A DNA stretch of 64,000 bases from Nodosilinea sp. LEGE 06152. Its GTDB lineage: Bacteria; Cyanobacteriota; Cyanobacteriia; Phormidesmidales; Phormidesmidaceae. This document shows positions 44,903-55,494 of this stretch, piece by piece (position 1 is the first letter of the stretch; every line of letters begins with the position of its first letter). The notes under the pieces are model-generated. The model had not been told where the DNA came from. It worked only from the letters and a program-made list of their open reading frames with translations, and ran no database searches. The position numbers and the translations under genes were made by a program. The stretch is taken from contig NZ_JADEWR010000022.1 in the NCBI RefSeq assembly GCF_015207525.1, positions 12,263-76,262 on the forward strand, given 5' to 3'.

Positions 44903-44958
44903 GTTCAAAGTTCAAAATGGAGAATTCAAAGTTTTGCACTTTGAATTTTGAATTCCCC
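44901..44958. repeat. AT-rich inverted repeat, TTCAAAATGCA family (copy 2)
   Basis: AAGTTCAAAGTTCAAAAT...GAATTCAAAG...TTTGCACTTTGAATTTTGAA. It lies between urc4 and upp and includes the upp upstream region. Confidence 0.6.
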
Positions 44959-44998
44959 CCTCCCCGTGCCCGCCCACCCATCCAATCACCCACTCCCC

Positions 44999-45631
44999 AT
45001 GCCCGACCTCCATCTGATCGACCATCCACTGATTCAGCACAAGCTCACCCTGATGCGCCGGGCTGAGACCAGCACGGCAAAATTTCGCACCCTGCTGAAG
45101 GAAATTAGCCTGCTGATGGCCTACGAGGTGACGCGCGATTTGCCGCTGAAGCTAGAGACTATTCAAACGCCGATGACAACGATGGAAGCGCCAGTGCTGG
45201 CTCCAGAAAAAAAGCTGGTCGTTGTGTCAATCATGCGGGCAGGCCAGGGCATTCTCGACGGCATTTTAGAACTCATGCCCTCGGCGCGGGTAGGGCACAT
45301 TGGCCTCTACCGCGATCCCCAGACCCTGCGGGTGATCGAGTACTTCTTTAAGGTGCCGGAAGATTTAAGCGATCGCGACGTTCTCGTCGTAGACCCCATG
45401 ATCGCCACGGGCAATACCGCTGTAGCAGCGCTGTACCCGCTCAAGCAGGCCCAGCCGCGATCGCTGCGGTTTCTCTGTTTGCTGGCAGCCCCCGAGGGCG
45501 TGGCCCACTTTCACCGCGAGCACCCCGACGTGCCCCTCTACACCGCCGCCGTCGATGAAAAGCTCGACGAGCACGGCTACATTTTGCCAGGCCTGGGGGA
45601 TGCGGGCGATCGCTTATTTGGCACCAAATAA
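44999..45631 (+). CDS. upp: Uracil phosphoribosyltransferase
   Basis: Makes UMP from uracil and PRPP. From ATG 44999 it has 210 residues: DLHLIDHPLIQHKLTLMRR, then MRAGQGILDGILELMP, and the PRPP loop VVDPMIATGNTAVAAL. The frame is open 17 codons upstream into the AT-rich repeat, but MPDLHLIDHP is the family start. Third gene of the urc1-urc4-upp set. In URC, uracil phosphoribosyltransferase is the first step, so it fits the same pathway; it also serves salvage. Confidence 0.95.
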   Translation: MPDLHLIDHPLIQHKLTLMRRAETSTAKFRTLLKEISLLMAYEVTRDLPLKLETIQTPMTTMEAPVLAPEKKLVVVSIMRAGQGILDGILELMPSARVGHIGLYRDPQTLRVIEYFFKVPEDLSDRDVLVVDPMIATGNTAVAALYPLKQAQPRSLRFLCLLAAPEGVAHFHREHPDVPLYTAAVDEKLDEHGYILPGLGDAGDRLFGTK

Positions 45632-46521
45632 CGCAGTCAATAGTCACCAAGCCAGAGGTTGTGTAGCCTAGGGCAACGCTGCAACCCGCATTACCCTAGG
45701 CCCAGATAAGAACCGGGCTGAAGTTTGGGTCACTCAACGCATACTTTAAGGCTATAAAAAGAATGTTTTGTAGTAGCTTTAAAGCACTCTTGGTCTTAAC
45801 TTAATCCATAGGTATTATCTGGAGCCGCCAACACCAACCATTAGTTTTTTAATATTCAAACTCGGTTTGATAACAGATTGATTAAGATAGTGAGCAGTAA
45901 GCAACCCAGCGCCAGGGAGACTGGCCCGAGCAACAACAGCGCAGCAATATAAAGCTCTTCTTAACCACATTGAGAATTTTTTACAAAGCTTTTGTTACAT
46001 GCGAAAGCCTCTCCCTTCAAGGGATTCAAGCTTTTTCCACAGCTAAACCCATTCTTTGACGCACTAATTAACGCAACTTAACAGTTCTAAATCACCTATT
46101 CATAATATTTCCCTTAACAATTTTTTAAGTACCGTCAATGCTCTACGCAGCAACGCTTTAGGCATTGATAGACTTTTTTCTATCCGGAACGCAATGCTGT
46201 TTTAAGGGTTATGTAGGGGTCACACAAAGCCATTCCTGACAGTGCGGGGCTGCTGAGTGTTGGTTTGGTAACAGTGTTTTATTCGTGGCCAGTTAAAATG
46301 GGTCCATCGCGCCAAACGGCTGAGTTAGTGTTTAACGCAGTAGTTTGGTGGGTAAACAATATGTGTTGGGGTTTGTTGGTATAAAAGTCTTGAGTAATTA
46401 AGGCTGCAATGTCGAAGTAAATAGCCGAAGTTTGCCCTTGGCGGGGCGCTTGCGGCATCTGCTTAGAGTCTGCGAGCTGCCAGCGAATTCTTGGGTGACC
46501 ATTACAGTATTAAGGGTTCTT
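45632..46521. other. Long AT-rich region upstream of glgP
   Basis: About 890 bp without a recognised gene, between upp and glgP, both on plus. It contains a CCTAGGG...CCCTAGG inverted repeat near 45668-45697, several AT-rich runs and a small hairpin GATAG/CTATC around a T-run near 46169-46186. Frame 46432-46521 is an N-terminal extension of the glgP frame rather than a separate gene. The region may hold a long glgP leader and promoter. Confidence 0.35.
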
Positions 46522-49050
<2,529 letters not shown>

Positions 49051-49064
49051 TAGGGAATGCAAAA

Positions 49065-49106
49065 TTCAAAATGCAAAGTTCAAAATTTTGAACTTTGCAT
49101 TTTGAA
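49065..49106. repeat. Perfect 42-bp AT-rich palindrome (copy 3 of the family)
   Basis: Arms of 21 bp read TTCAAAATGCAAAGTTCAAA plus one A, then the exact inverse. It lies in the 68-bp gap between the stops of glgP (+) and lspA (-), so it may end transcription in both directions. Confidence 0.85.
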
Positions 49107-49118
49107 CTCTTCCACTTC

Positions 49119-49586
49119 TTACTTGGGCGGCTCCCTCAGGGCCGCTACCAGCAGGCAGGCGATGCCGATGTTAATGCACACATCGGCCAGGTTAAAAATT
49201 GGAAAGCGAATTAGCCGAAAGTCTAGGAAGTCGATGACTTCTCCGGCCAGCAGGCGATCGATGCCGTTGCCCAGGGCACCACTCAAAATCAGCCCGTAGC
49301 CCACCTGCTCCCAGCGGTTGGGCAATCGTGCTTTGAGGCCCAGGGCAATTAGCCCCAGGCTGACCGCCAGCGACAGCCACTTGAGCCATTCGCCATTGTT
49401 GCTAAACAGGCTAAAGGCGGCACCGCTGTTGGTGACATAGGTAAAGTAAAACACCCCCGGCCAAATTGGCAGGGAATCGGGTGGCGTGGTGAGTTCAAAG
49501 GTTTGAGCCACCCACATCTTTGTCAGCTGATCGAGGGCTAGCCCAACTCCGGCGGCGATCCAAAACCAACGATTGCGCAATCTCAT
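49119..49586 (-). CDS. lspA: Lipoprotein signal peptidase II
   Basis: Cuts lipoprotein signal peptides after lipid attachment. 155 residues, four membrane helices. Catalytic Asp residues lie in the ALGNGIDRLLAGEVIDF and FNLADVCIN motifs; TNSGAAFSLF is the other conserved block. bioY is 4 bp upstream, so the two are co-transcribed. Convergent with glgP. Confidence 0.95.
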   Translation of the reverse strand: MRLRNRWFWIAAGVGLALDQLTKMWVAQTFELTTPPDSLPIWPGVFYFTYVTNSGAAFSLFSNNGEWLKWLSLAVSLGLIALGLKARLPNRWEQVGYGLILSGALGNGIDRLLAGEVIDFLDFRLIRFPIFNLADVCINIGIACLLVAALREPPK

Positions 49587-49590
49587 GGGC

Positions 49591-50205
49591 CTAGTAAAAC
49601 AACAGCTGTCTCAGCACCAGCGACAGCACTGCCACAGCACACACTACCACCAGGTGGCCCGGCAGCGGCAAAATTGAGTAGCCCAGCAGCAGCTCCCAGT
49701 AGGAGGCTGATACGGTCTGCAACCAGCCTAGCAGGGAGGCCAGAGTTAGGTAAATAATACCCAGCCCGTGAATAATGCCCAGCCCGCTGAGACTGCTCAG
49801 GGCCAGGGTTTCGAGCTTGGGTGGGTTTTGAAAAGCCAGGTAGCCACACACCCAGCCAGCGGGCACAAAGCCAATTAAATAGCCAAAGCCGGGCTCGCGC
49901 ACGTAGCTAAGGCCACCGCCCTGGGTAAATACCGGAAATTCAAACACCTGAAACAGGGCCAGCCCCAGCACCAGGTAGGCAATTTGCGAGAGTGCCGCCG
50001 CATTTTTGCCGCCCACGCAGCCGGTCAGCAGCACGGCTCCGACCTGAAAGCTCACCCCCAGCGATAAAATCGCCATCCCAGACTGACCCCAGCTCCAGGG
50101 AGCGCTGAGGGTAAAAGCTTCCATCCAGGTGGCCACAATGGTGAGAACCAACCCGATCAAGGCCCACAGTAGTTCAAATGGTGCTAGCACCGACGATGTC
50201 TTCAC
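49591..50205 (-). CDS. bioY: BioY-type biotin transporter (ECF S component)
   Basis: A 204-residue protein with six hydrophobic helices and the BioY signature in the centre: GGGLSYVREPGFGYLIGFVPAGWVCGYLA. The family binds biotin alone or with the ECF energy module (EcfA/EcfT), not visible here. Four bp before lspA, one transcript likely. Some cyanobacteria make biotin and still keep bioY. The start is the first ATG. Confidence 0.85.
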   Translation of the reverse strand: MKTSSVLAPFELLWALIGLVLTIVATWMEAFTLSAPWSWGQSGMAILSLGVSFQVGAVLLTGCVGGKNAAALSQIAYLVLGLALFQVFEFPVFTQGGGLSYVREPGFGYLIGFVPAGWVCGYLAFQNPPKLETLALSSLSGLGIIHGLGIIYLTLASLLGWLQTVSASYWELLLGYSILPLPGHLVVVCAVAVLSLVLRQLLFY

Positions 50206-50413
50206 CCGTTAGCGGCAGAATTCAGACATTCACATTAGCAGGGATTGCCAGACTGGGCACGGGTTGAGCGAAAGATTTTCGCCCCGCTGGAAACAGAAAT
50301 TCGGCGTGGTCAGCGATCCCCAAATAGCGCTGTGGATGGGGAATCTACTGGCAACAAAATAATGCTTTTGAAAAAGGAGTTGGGAACCGGATGCCTTCTG
50401 AGCAGCACGGCGA

Positions 50414-50474
50414 TCTCCCCCTTTCGACTTCACCCAGCCCGGACGAGAGGTTCAGCGGAGTTGAAAGAGGGAGA
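50414..50474. repeat. Imperfect inverted repeat
   Basis: Arms TCTCCCCCTTTCGACT (50414-50429) and AGTTGAAAGAGGGAGA (50459-50474) match at 14 of 16 positions; the loop includes TTCAGCGGAG. It lies in the 308-bp gap between the 50514 gene and bioY. Confidence 0.55.
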
Positions 50475-50513
50475 CGGCTAAATTATCGGCGGCAGGGGGT
50501 TAGAGAACAATTT

Positions 50514-50813
50514 CTAGCTCGTTTGTTCAGAACGAGGCTCTTCGCTCAGACTGGGGCGATCGCCCCAGCGATCGCGCTTCATCCACAGCCAGAGGTAGAT
50601 CACGCCAACGATGAGGCTAAACAGCAGCAGCGTCAGCGACCAGGATATTTCGCCTGGCCACAGCCGCTCCAGCAGCAGCCCCAGCAGGTAGCCCCCTAGG
50701 GGAGCGGCGACGACGGATAGCGCAACCTTGCCTAGAAACGTGCTCAACCTGCTGTTTCTCGCTTTAGCCGACAGATCAGAAAGTTCAGGTTCGTCGGTAG
50801 TTGAATATTTCAT
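50514..50813 (-). CDS. Hypothetical two-helix membrane protein
   Basis: A 99-residue protein with two hydrophobic helices (FLGKVALSVVAAPLGGYLLGLLLERL and LTLLLFSLIVGVIYLWLWM) and charged ends. It faintly resembles small AtpI/AtpZ-like proteins with Gly-rich helices, but I cannot confirm it. 22 bp after the 50836-51201 gene on the same strand; likely one operon. Confidence 0.6.
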   Translation of the reverse strand: MKYSTTDEPELSDLSAKARNSRLSTFLGKVALSVVAAPLGGYLLGLLLERLWPGEISWSLTLLLFSLIVGVIYLWLWMKRDRWGDRPSLSEEPRSEQTS

Positions 50814-50835
50814 GGCATCGTGAGGCTGCTTGCGG

Positions 50836-51201
50836 CTAGTTCCAGGTGCGCTCGCCCGACTCGTCTACGCGGGCCTGACGAATGACATCAGAAATCTCTT
50901 CGGCATCTTTGACGTGGTGCAGGGCCTTCTGGCCTTCTTCGGGGTCGTCGACCACAAAATAGGTGGGCACAACGATGTGGTCGCCGGTAATGTCAGGGGC
51001 ATCGACGGCCACCTGCTGAGACTTTTCCTGCAGCGTTTTTTCGCCGTCAACGATATCCCCCGGATTGAGAACCATGTTCTCGTTTTCTTCCAGCATTTTT
51101 TTGTGGGCCGCCTTCTGCTCGGGCGACACTTCCTCAGGGGTCAGCGGCTGATGGATTTCCTGGCGCTGATCGGAGTTTTGGTCAGATTTTTGAGTAGCCA
51201 T
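50836..51201 (-). CDS. Hypothetical acidic soluble protein
   Basis: A 121-residue protein, rich in Glu, Asp, Gln and Lys, with a disordered N-terminus (QKSDQNSDQRQEIHQPLTPEEVS) and a possible small folded part (DITGDHIVVPTYFVVDDPEEGQKALHHV). No known family. First gene of a likely pair with the two-helix membrane protein. Confidence 0.55.
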   Translation of the reverse strand: MATQKSDQNSDQRQEIHQPLTPEEVSPEQKAAHKKMLEENENMVLNPGDIVDGEKTLQEKSQQVAVDAPDITGDHIVVPTYFVVDDPEEGQKALHHVKDAEEISDVIRQARVDESGERTWN

Positions 51202-51264
51202 ATTGTTTTTCCAGGTCTACAACTGGCCTTAGCCTAGCGAGCGATGCCGGGTGGCAACATCGCT

Positions 51265-52632
51265 CTAAGGAGACAAAACGTTGCTCTCTAAGGCGCGATC
51301 TGTCTCCTCTGGCAGATCATTGGCAGCCTGCTCAACTACAGGTTCGGGCACGCGCAGCATTAGCAGAGCCGACAGGCCGAGCAAAATGCCTCCCAGGGCC
51401 AGGGCCAACAGGCGATCGCCGTGCAGCAGATGGCGCATGACCCAGCCAAAGCCCAGCGACATGACAATTTGAGGCAGGGTGACAAAACCATTAAACAGGC
51501 CCATATATACCCCGCTCTGGCTTTCGGGCAGCTCGTCCATCAGCAGGGAGTAGGGAATCGACAGAATGCTGGCCCAGGCAATGCCCACCCCAACCATAGA
51601 CAGCAAAATGGAGTAGCGATCGTGCACCAGCAGCAGCGATAGCAGGCCCACCGCCCCGGCCATCAGGCAGGCAGCGTGGGTCGTCACCCGGCCCCAGCGC
51701 TGACTCAAAGCGGGAATCAAAAACGAGACGCCCAGACACACCAGGTTATAGAAGGCGGTGCAGAGACCGGCCCATTCTACACCGTGGGCATAGCTGAGCG
51801 AGTCGCGACTGGTAGCCCCCAAAATATTGCGGGCGATCGCATTGGGCAGGTACAGAAAAATGCAGTAGACTCCCGCCCAGCTCAGAGCCTGCACCCCGGC
51901 TAGCTGGCGCATCATCGGCGGTAGCGAGGTCATGGCCTGGGCGATCGCCTGCATCGGGTTTAGCACCTCTGCCTCAGGCGCTAGCACCGGGTTTGGGGTC
52001 GACTGGGGCGACGGTTCACTGACCGTCCAAAAGGTGCCCAGGGTGCTGCCCAAACAGAGCACCGCCCCCACCATATAGGCACCGCCGATGACGGCGGGCA
52101 CCCCGGTATCGGTCGCCTCGGCGGCGGGCTGAAGGTGCAGCAAATGCTCTAGCAGCCAGGGCAGCCCCGCTGCACAGATAGCCCCCAGGCCAATGCAAAA
52201 CCCTTGAATAGAGTAGCCCCAGGTGAGATAGCGGGGGGCCAGCAAGTCGCCCACAAAGGGACGACTGGGGGCGACGCTAATGTTGAGCGCCAGCTGCAGC
52301 AGCCAGTACAGGGCCACCGCCTGAGTCAGGTTGGTAGCCCAGGGCAGCGCCACCAGGCCGACGGCCCCCAGCAGCGCGCCCCCCAGAAAGTAGGGCTGGC
52401 GTTTGCCCCAGGGGCTGACGGTGCGATCGCTCAGCTCACCTACAATGGGCTGCACCAGCAGGCCCATCAGCGGTGCCCCCAGCCACAGCAGCGGCAGCTG
52501 ACTGACATCGGCCCCCAAAGACTCAAAGATAGTGCTGGCGTTGGCCAGCTGCAGGCCGTTGCCAATCTGCACCCCCCAAAAGCCCAGGTTCATCGTAATC
52601 AGCAGGCGCAAGCCCGGACGTTCGACGGTCAT
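51265..52632 (-). CDS. MFS transporter, sugar-transporter-like
   Basis: A 455-residue inner-membrane protein with about 12 helices. Motifs: the loop after helix 2 is MGLLVQPIVGELSDRTVSPWGKRQPYF, typical of the GPH/SLC45-like sugar transporters, and a second-half repeat ends in LLSIPYS-type SILSIPYSLLMDELPE. Substrate unknown. The start is taken as ATG 52630-52632 (MTVERPGLRLL); the frame is open 23 codons upstream. It stands between a hypothetical pair and a stress-type SDR gene. Confidence 0.9.
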   Translation of the reverse strand: MTVERPGLRLLITMNLGFWGVQIGNGLQLANASTIFESLGADVSQLPLLWLGAPLMGLLVQPIVGELSDRTVSPWGKRQPYFLGGALLGAVGLVALPWATNLTQAVALYWLLQLALNISVAPSRPFVGDLLAPRYLTWGYSIQGFCIGLGAICAAGLPWLLEHLLHLQPAAEATDTGVPAVIGGAYMVGAVLCLGSTLGTFWTVSEPSPQSTPNPVLAPEAEVLNPMQAIAQAMTSLPPMMRQLAGVQALSWAGVYCIFLYLPNAIARNILGATSRDSLSYAHGVEWAGLCTAFYNLVCLGVSFLIPALSQRWGRVTTHAACLMAGAVGLLSLLLVHDRYSILLSMVGVGIAWASILSIPYSLLMDELPESQSGVYMGLFNGFVTLPQIVMSLGFGWVMRHLLHGDRLLALALGGILLGLSALLMLRVPEPVVEQAANDLPEETDRALESNVLSP

Positions 52633-52752
52633 AAACAGCAGTAGGTAGTGGCAATAGCTGGCTAGATCCGTACCATCTTGGGCGCACAGACCCTGGTTCA
52701 CATCCTTCTTGGGGTGCAGTTTGGTCTGACCTGGGTTTGGCTAGACGGGCAA

Positions 52753-53556
52753 TTACAGGCTAATGCTGGCCACCGAACCACCGTCAACGCGGTAGTTGGC
52801 CCCCACCACAAAGCTAGATTGTTGAGAACACAAAAAGGCAATTACAGCCGCCACTTCCTGGGCCTTACCCCGACGCTTTAGCTGCAGATGAGGCCGCTCT
52901 TTTTCTAGGAAAGATGCGATCGCGCCTTCGACATCAGTACCGTTTTTTTCAGCCCGCTGCTCCATCATGGCGTTGGTCATGGGGGTGGCGATAAAAGCAG
53001 GTGCTACCGAGTTAACCAGCACGCCATCTTCGGCGTAGGCCTTAGAGAGGTTTTTGGCAAAGTTAAGCACCCCGGCTTTGGCCGCACAATAGGGCATCTC
53101 ATCGGTGTAGGGCTGCACGGCATCCTCAGAAGTAACCAGCACAACGCGACCCCAGCCCGACTCGCGCATAGGCGGTATAAACGTGCGGCACACTCTCACT
53201 GCCGCCATTAAATCAACGTCAAGCGTTTCTAGCCACTCGTCATCGCTAATGTCTAAAAAATCACCCGTGGCACCGGTGATACCAGCGCAGTTCACCAAAA
53301 TATCGACCTGACCGTACTGGTCTAGCACTTTGGTTTTAGCCGCTTCAATATCGTCTAAATTGCGCAGGTCGGTCTGTACCGCTATAGCTTCGCCAACCTT
53401 GTTCAGCTCTTTGAGCGCAGCATCTAGTTTGTCGTCGGTTTTGTCGAGTAGCGCAACTTTTACGCCTTCGTCGGCCAAAAGTTTGGCCGTAGCGCGACCA
53501 ATGCCTGAGTCAGCGCCAGTAATCACGGCCACCTTACCTTTAATGCCAAAATCCAT
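52753..53556 (-). CDS. SDR-family oxidoreductase
   Basis: A 267-residue Rossmann dehydrogenase. Cofactor motif VITGADSGIGRATAKLLAD, active site Tyr/Lys in YCAAKAGVLNFAK, and NCAGITG. The C-terminal VGANYRVDGGS matches classical 3-oxoacyl-reductase-like SDRs. Substrate unknown. AAGGAGAAATATTGA precedes the ATG. It is the first of a group of stress-type genes (CsbD, DUF4383) on the minus strand. Confidence 0.9.
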   Translation of the reverse strand: MDFGIKGKVAVITGADSGIGRATAKLLADEGVKVALLDKTDDKLDAALKELNKVGEAIAVQTDLRNLDDIEAAKTKVLDQYGQVDILVNCAGITGATGDFLDISDDEWLETLDVDLMAAVRVCRTFIPPMRESGWGRVVLVTSEDAVQPYTDEMPYCAAKAGVLNFAKNLSKAYAEDGVLVNSVAPAFIATPMTNAMMEQRAEKNGTDVEGAIASFLEKERPHLQLKRRGKAQEVAAVIAFLCSQQSSFVVGANYRVDGGSVASISL

Positions 53557-53756
53557 TCAATATTTCTCCTTGAATAATTAAACATCTACACAAATCTTAA
53601 TAGTAGATTTATTCAGCGTTATCTGTAGGTCTATAGATTTACAAGTGAGGGGATTTTGTTAGTTCTGAGAATTAGGATGCAATTCTGTTTGTGATCCCAA
53701 ATCGATTTTAATGAGGTTCGCATTTCCTCAATAAAGCCGGTATTAAGCAAAAAAAT

Positions 53757-53778
53757 AGGGAGCAGTTCACTGCTCCCT
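53757..53778 (-). terminator. Rho-independent terminator of the CsbD gene
   Basis: Minus strand: AGGGAGCAGT-GA-ACTGCTCCCT followed by ATTTTTTT. It lies about 52 bp past the CsbD stop. Confidence 0.85.
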
Positions 53779-53829
53779 TTGGTCAGATTCTAAGTAAAGA
53801 GACCAAATTGATATTTAGCGCTAGCGCAA

Positions 53830-54012
53830 TTAGTCGATGGCTTTCTTAACCTGATCTTTTAGGTCTTCTTTGGCATGCCCAGCTTTGGACTCGCCCTGCT
53901 TAGCTTTACCTTCCATTTCAGTGGAGGTGTCGCCAGTTGCTTTACCAGCAGCTTCTTTTGCTTTACCTTCAACGTTTTTAGCAGTAGCTTCTGCTCTATC
54001 TTGAATACCCAT
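53830..54012 (-). CDS. CsbD-family stress protein
   Basis: A 60-residue, highly charged helical protein: MGIQDRAEATAKNVEGKAKEAAG...DLKDQVKKAID. The CsbD family is induced in general stress in many bacteria; its mechanism is unknown. GGAGAATAG lies before the ATG, and a strong terminator after it. Single gene. Confidence 0.9.
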   Translation of the reverse strand: MGIQDRAEATAKNVEGKAKEAAGKATGDTSTEMEGKAKQGESKAGHAKEDLKDQVKKAID

Positions 54013-54337
54013 GGGCTATTCTCCAATTCGATATGTTTATAGTGTAAGAGAATAGTTTGCTTTGCCTATCGGTCAATAGGAACACTTTTGTTGCAGAATG
54101 CCTTTGAGTTCTAGCTCTTCAAAACTGTCCGTTGGAGAATAAATAGACCTGGGCACGATCATCCTATACAGTGCTAATTTCAGAATCGGCGCTGCGATCG
54201 CTGCCGTAGTATCTGAGGCACCGCCGACTTGAGCGGTTGAAGGGCAAACCAGCGCTGACTGGAAAAACAGGGCTTGCGATCGCGATCGTAGCCGTACGTT
54301 CAATCACTCAAGCAGCCATCTTAAAGTCGGCATAAAA

Positions 54338-54363
54338 GGCTAGGTCTGCTCGCAGACCTAGCC
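54338..54363 (-). terminator. Rho-independent terminator of the DUF4383 gene
   Basis: GGCTAGGTCTG...CAGACCTAGCC, 11-bp arms with a 4-nt loop; on the minus strand TTTTATG follows. It lies 55 bp past the DUF4383 stop. Confidence 0.8.
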
Positions 54364-54418
54364 TTCATATTCATAGCAGGTAGGGCTAAACTAGCCTACG
54401 AAGCTAGAGAACTTTTAA

Positions 54419-54892
54419 TTAGAGAACTTCGCCTGCACCCTCGCCATCCTTGATCTCTTTCTTGAACAGAGTCAGCAGAGAGGGGGTAACAAAGAAACCA
54501 AAATAGATGCCCAGCAGACCCGTTAGACCGTGCAGGAATACATCAGGCCCAAAGAGAGGAAAGAGGCCAAAAAACGTATTTAGAACGGGAACAAAGCCCA
54601 TGATAGTAAGGACGGTGTAATAGATACCTAGTTGCCCAGCAAACAGGCGTGAGCTATCCAGCGAAATGGCCGCTACGATACCCAGCAATCCGGTAACAAT
54701 GTGCACAATATTGTGGGCAGTGTTGACGGGAAATAGACCCATTAGAGCACCATAGCCAGAAATCACCTCCAGGTTGCTAGCCGCAGAGTTAAAGGATTCG
54801 GGATGGGAGACCAGCGCCGGAACAAAACCCATGACGCCAATGGCGACATAGACAATACCAATTATTAGTGCAAATTTTTGTGTAGTCTTCAT
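54419..54892 (-). CDS. DUF4383-family membrane protein
   Basis: A 157-residue protein with four hydrophobic helices. Typical stretches: FALIIGIVYVAIGVMGFVPAL, NTAHNIVHIVTGLLGIVAAIS, LGIYYTVLTIMGFVPVLN and DVFLHGLTGLLGIYFGFF. Family members are small membrane proteins often seen with stress genes. Function unknown. Terminator downstream. Confidence 0.88.
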   Translation of the reverse strand: MKTTQKFALIIGIVYVAIGVMGFVPALVSHPESFNSAASNLEVISGYGALMGLFPVNTAHNIVHIVTGLLGIVAAISLDSSRLFAGQLGIYYTVLTIMGFVPVLNTFFGLFPLFGPDVFLHGLTGLLGIYFGFFVTPSLLTLFKKEIKDGEGAGEVL

Positions 54893-55228
54893 AACAGATT
54901 CGGCCTAAGCGCGACAACTGCAATCAAGTTAATAACTTTCAACAGCATCAACCTCTTTAATAAGGGGTAGCTCTCCCTACGTCACTAGGCAGAATGTAAA
55001 GCTCCTACCAGAGTTCAAAAGGATGATGAGAACAGCCATTCTCCTGTTCTAGCACCGCTTATTGGAGGTATAGCTACCGCCAGTATTAGGGCACACCAAA
55101 GCTTCAGCGATGGCTACTACGCAGATTTACCCCTCGGTTTTTTGCTGGTGGCAGCTCCCAATGTCCTCAGCCCAATGGCTGTCGCTATACCTGACTGCCC
55201 CTCAAGCATGACATGCAAAGCTAGCGGG
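54893..55228. other. Gene-free stretch between DUF4383 and the 55.2 kb frame
   Basis: About 336 bp upstream of the DUF4383 gene. It contains no motif I recognise. It would carry that gene's promoter. Confidence 0.3.
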
Positions 55229-55447
55229 TCAAGCCTCAAAGACTTCAAAATTGGTCCTTGGGCGATGGCTAATTTTTACTTGCTGCTGTGGCCCACAACA
55301 AACCCGCACTCGAGCAGATTTTCCCACAAGCATGTAGGGAATCTTGCTCAAGTGCAAGGGCGTATCATCAATTCTGGCCACAATCCCTAGATCATCAACG
55401 CTGTCACGCCCGATCCAAACAGGTTGGGGGCTGTACCGACTGATCAT
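55229..55447 (-). CDS. Possible small gene with a decayed relative at 63.0 kb
   Basis: A 72-residue frame. Its middle, PVWIGRDSVDDLGIVARIDD, has a counterpart in the disrupted frame at 62.96-63.06 kb (PVFWGVGRGIAVDVRIVARIGD). This similarity at protein level favours a former gene family over random sequence. Family unknown. It lies just after glgC in the same direction. It could also be only a repeat with an incidental frame. Confidence 0.35.
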   Translation of the reverse strand: MISRYSPQPVWIGRDSVDDLGIVARIDDTPLHLSKIPYMLVGKSARVRVCCGPQQQVKISHRPRTNFEVFEA

Positions 55448-55490
55448 TGGGCCGTCACCAACTAATTGATGACAGCCCCTAGGTATACGA
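55365..55490. repeat. ~120-bp dispersed element, copy 1
   Basis: About 70% alike, by eye, to 62980-63110, same orientation: ATCAATTCTGGCCACAATCC, CACGCCCGA, GGGGCTGTA and AATTGATGACAGC. Inner inverted repeats GGGGCTGT/ACAGCCCC (near 55428-55479) suggest a hairpin. Confidence 0.6.
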
Positions 55491-55494
55491 TGAC

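Noticed and set aside
54073..54303. 76-codon minus-strand frame between CsbD and DUF4383
   Set aside because: No recognisable motif and no ribosome-binding site; contains a HIP1-like stretch; low support.
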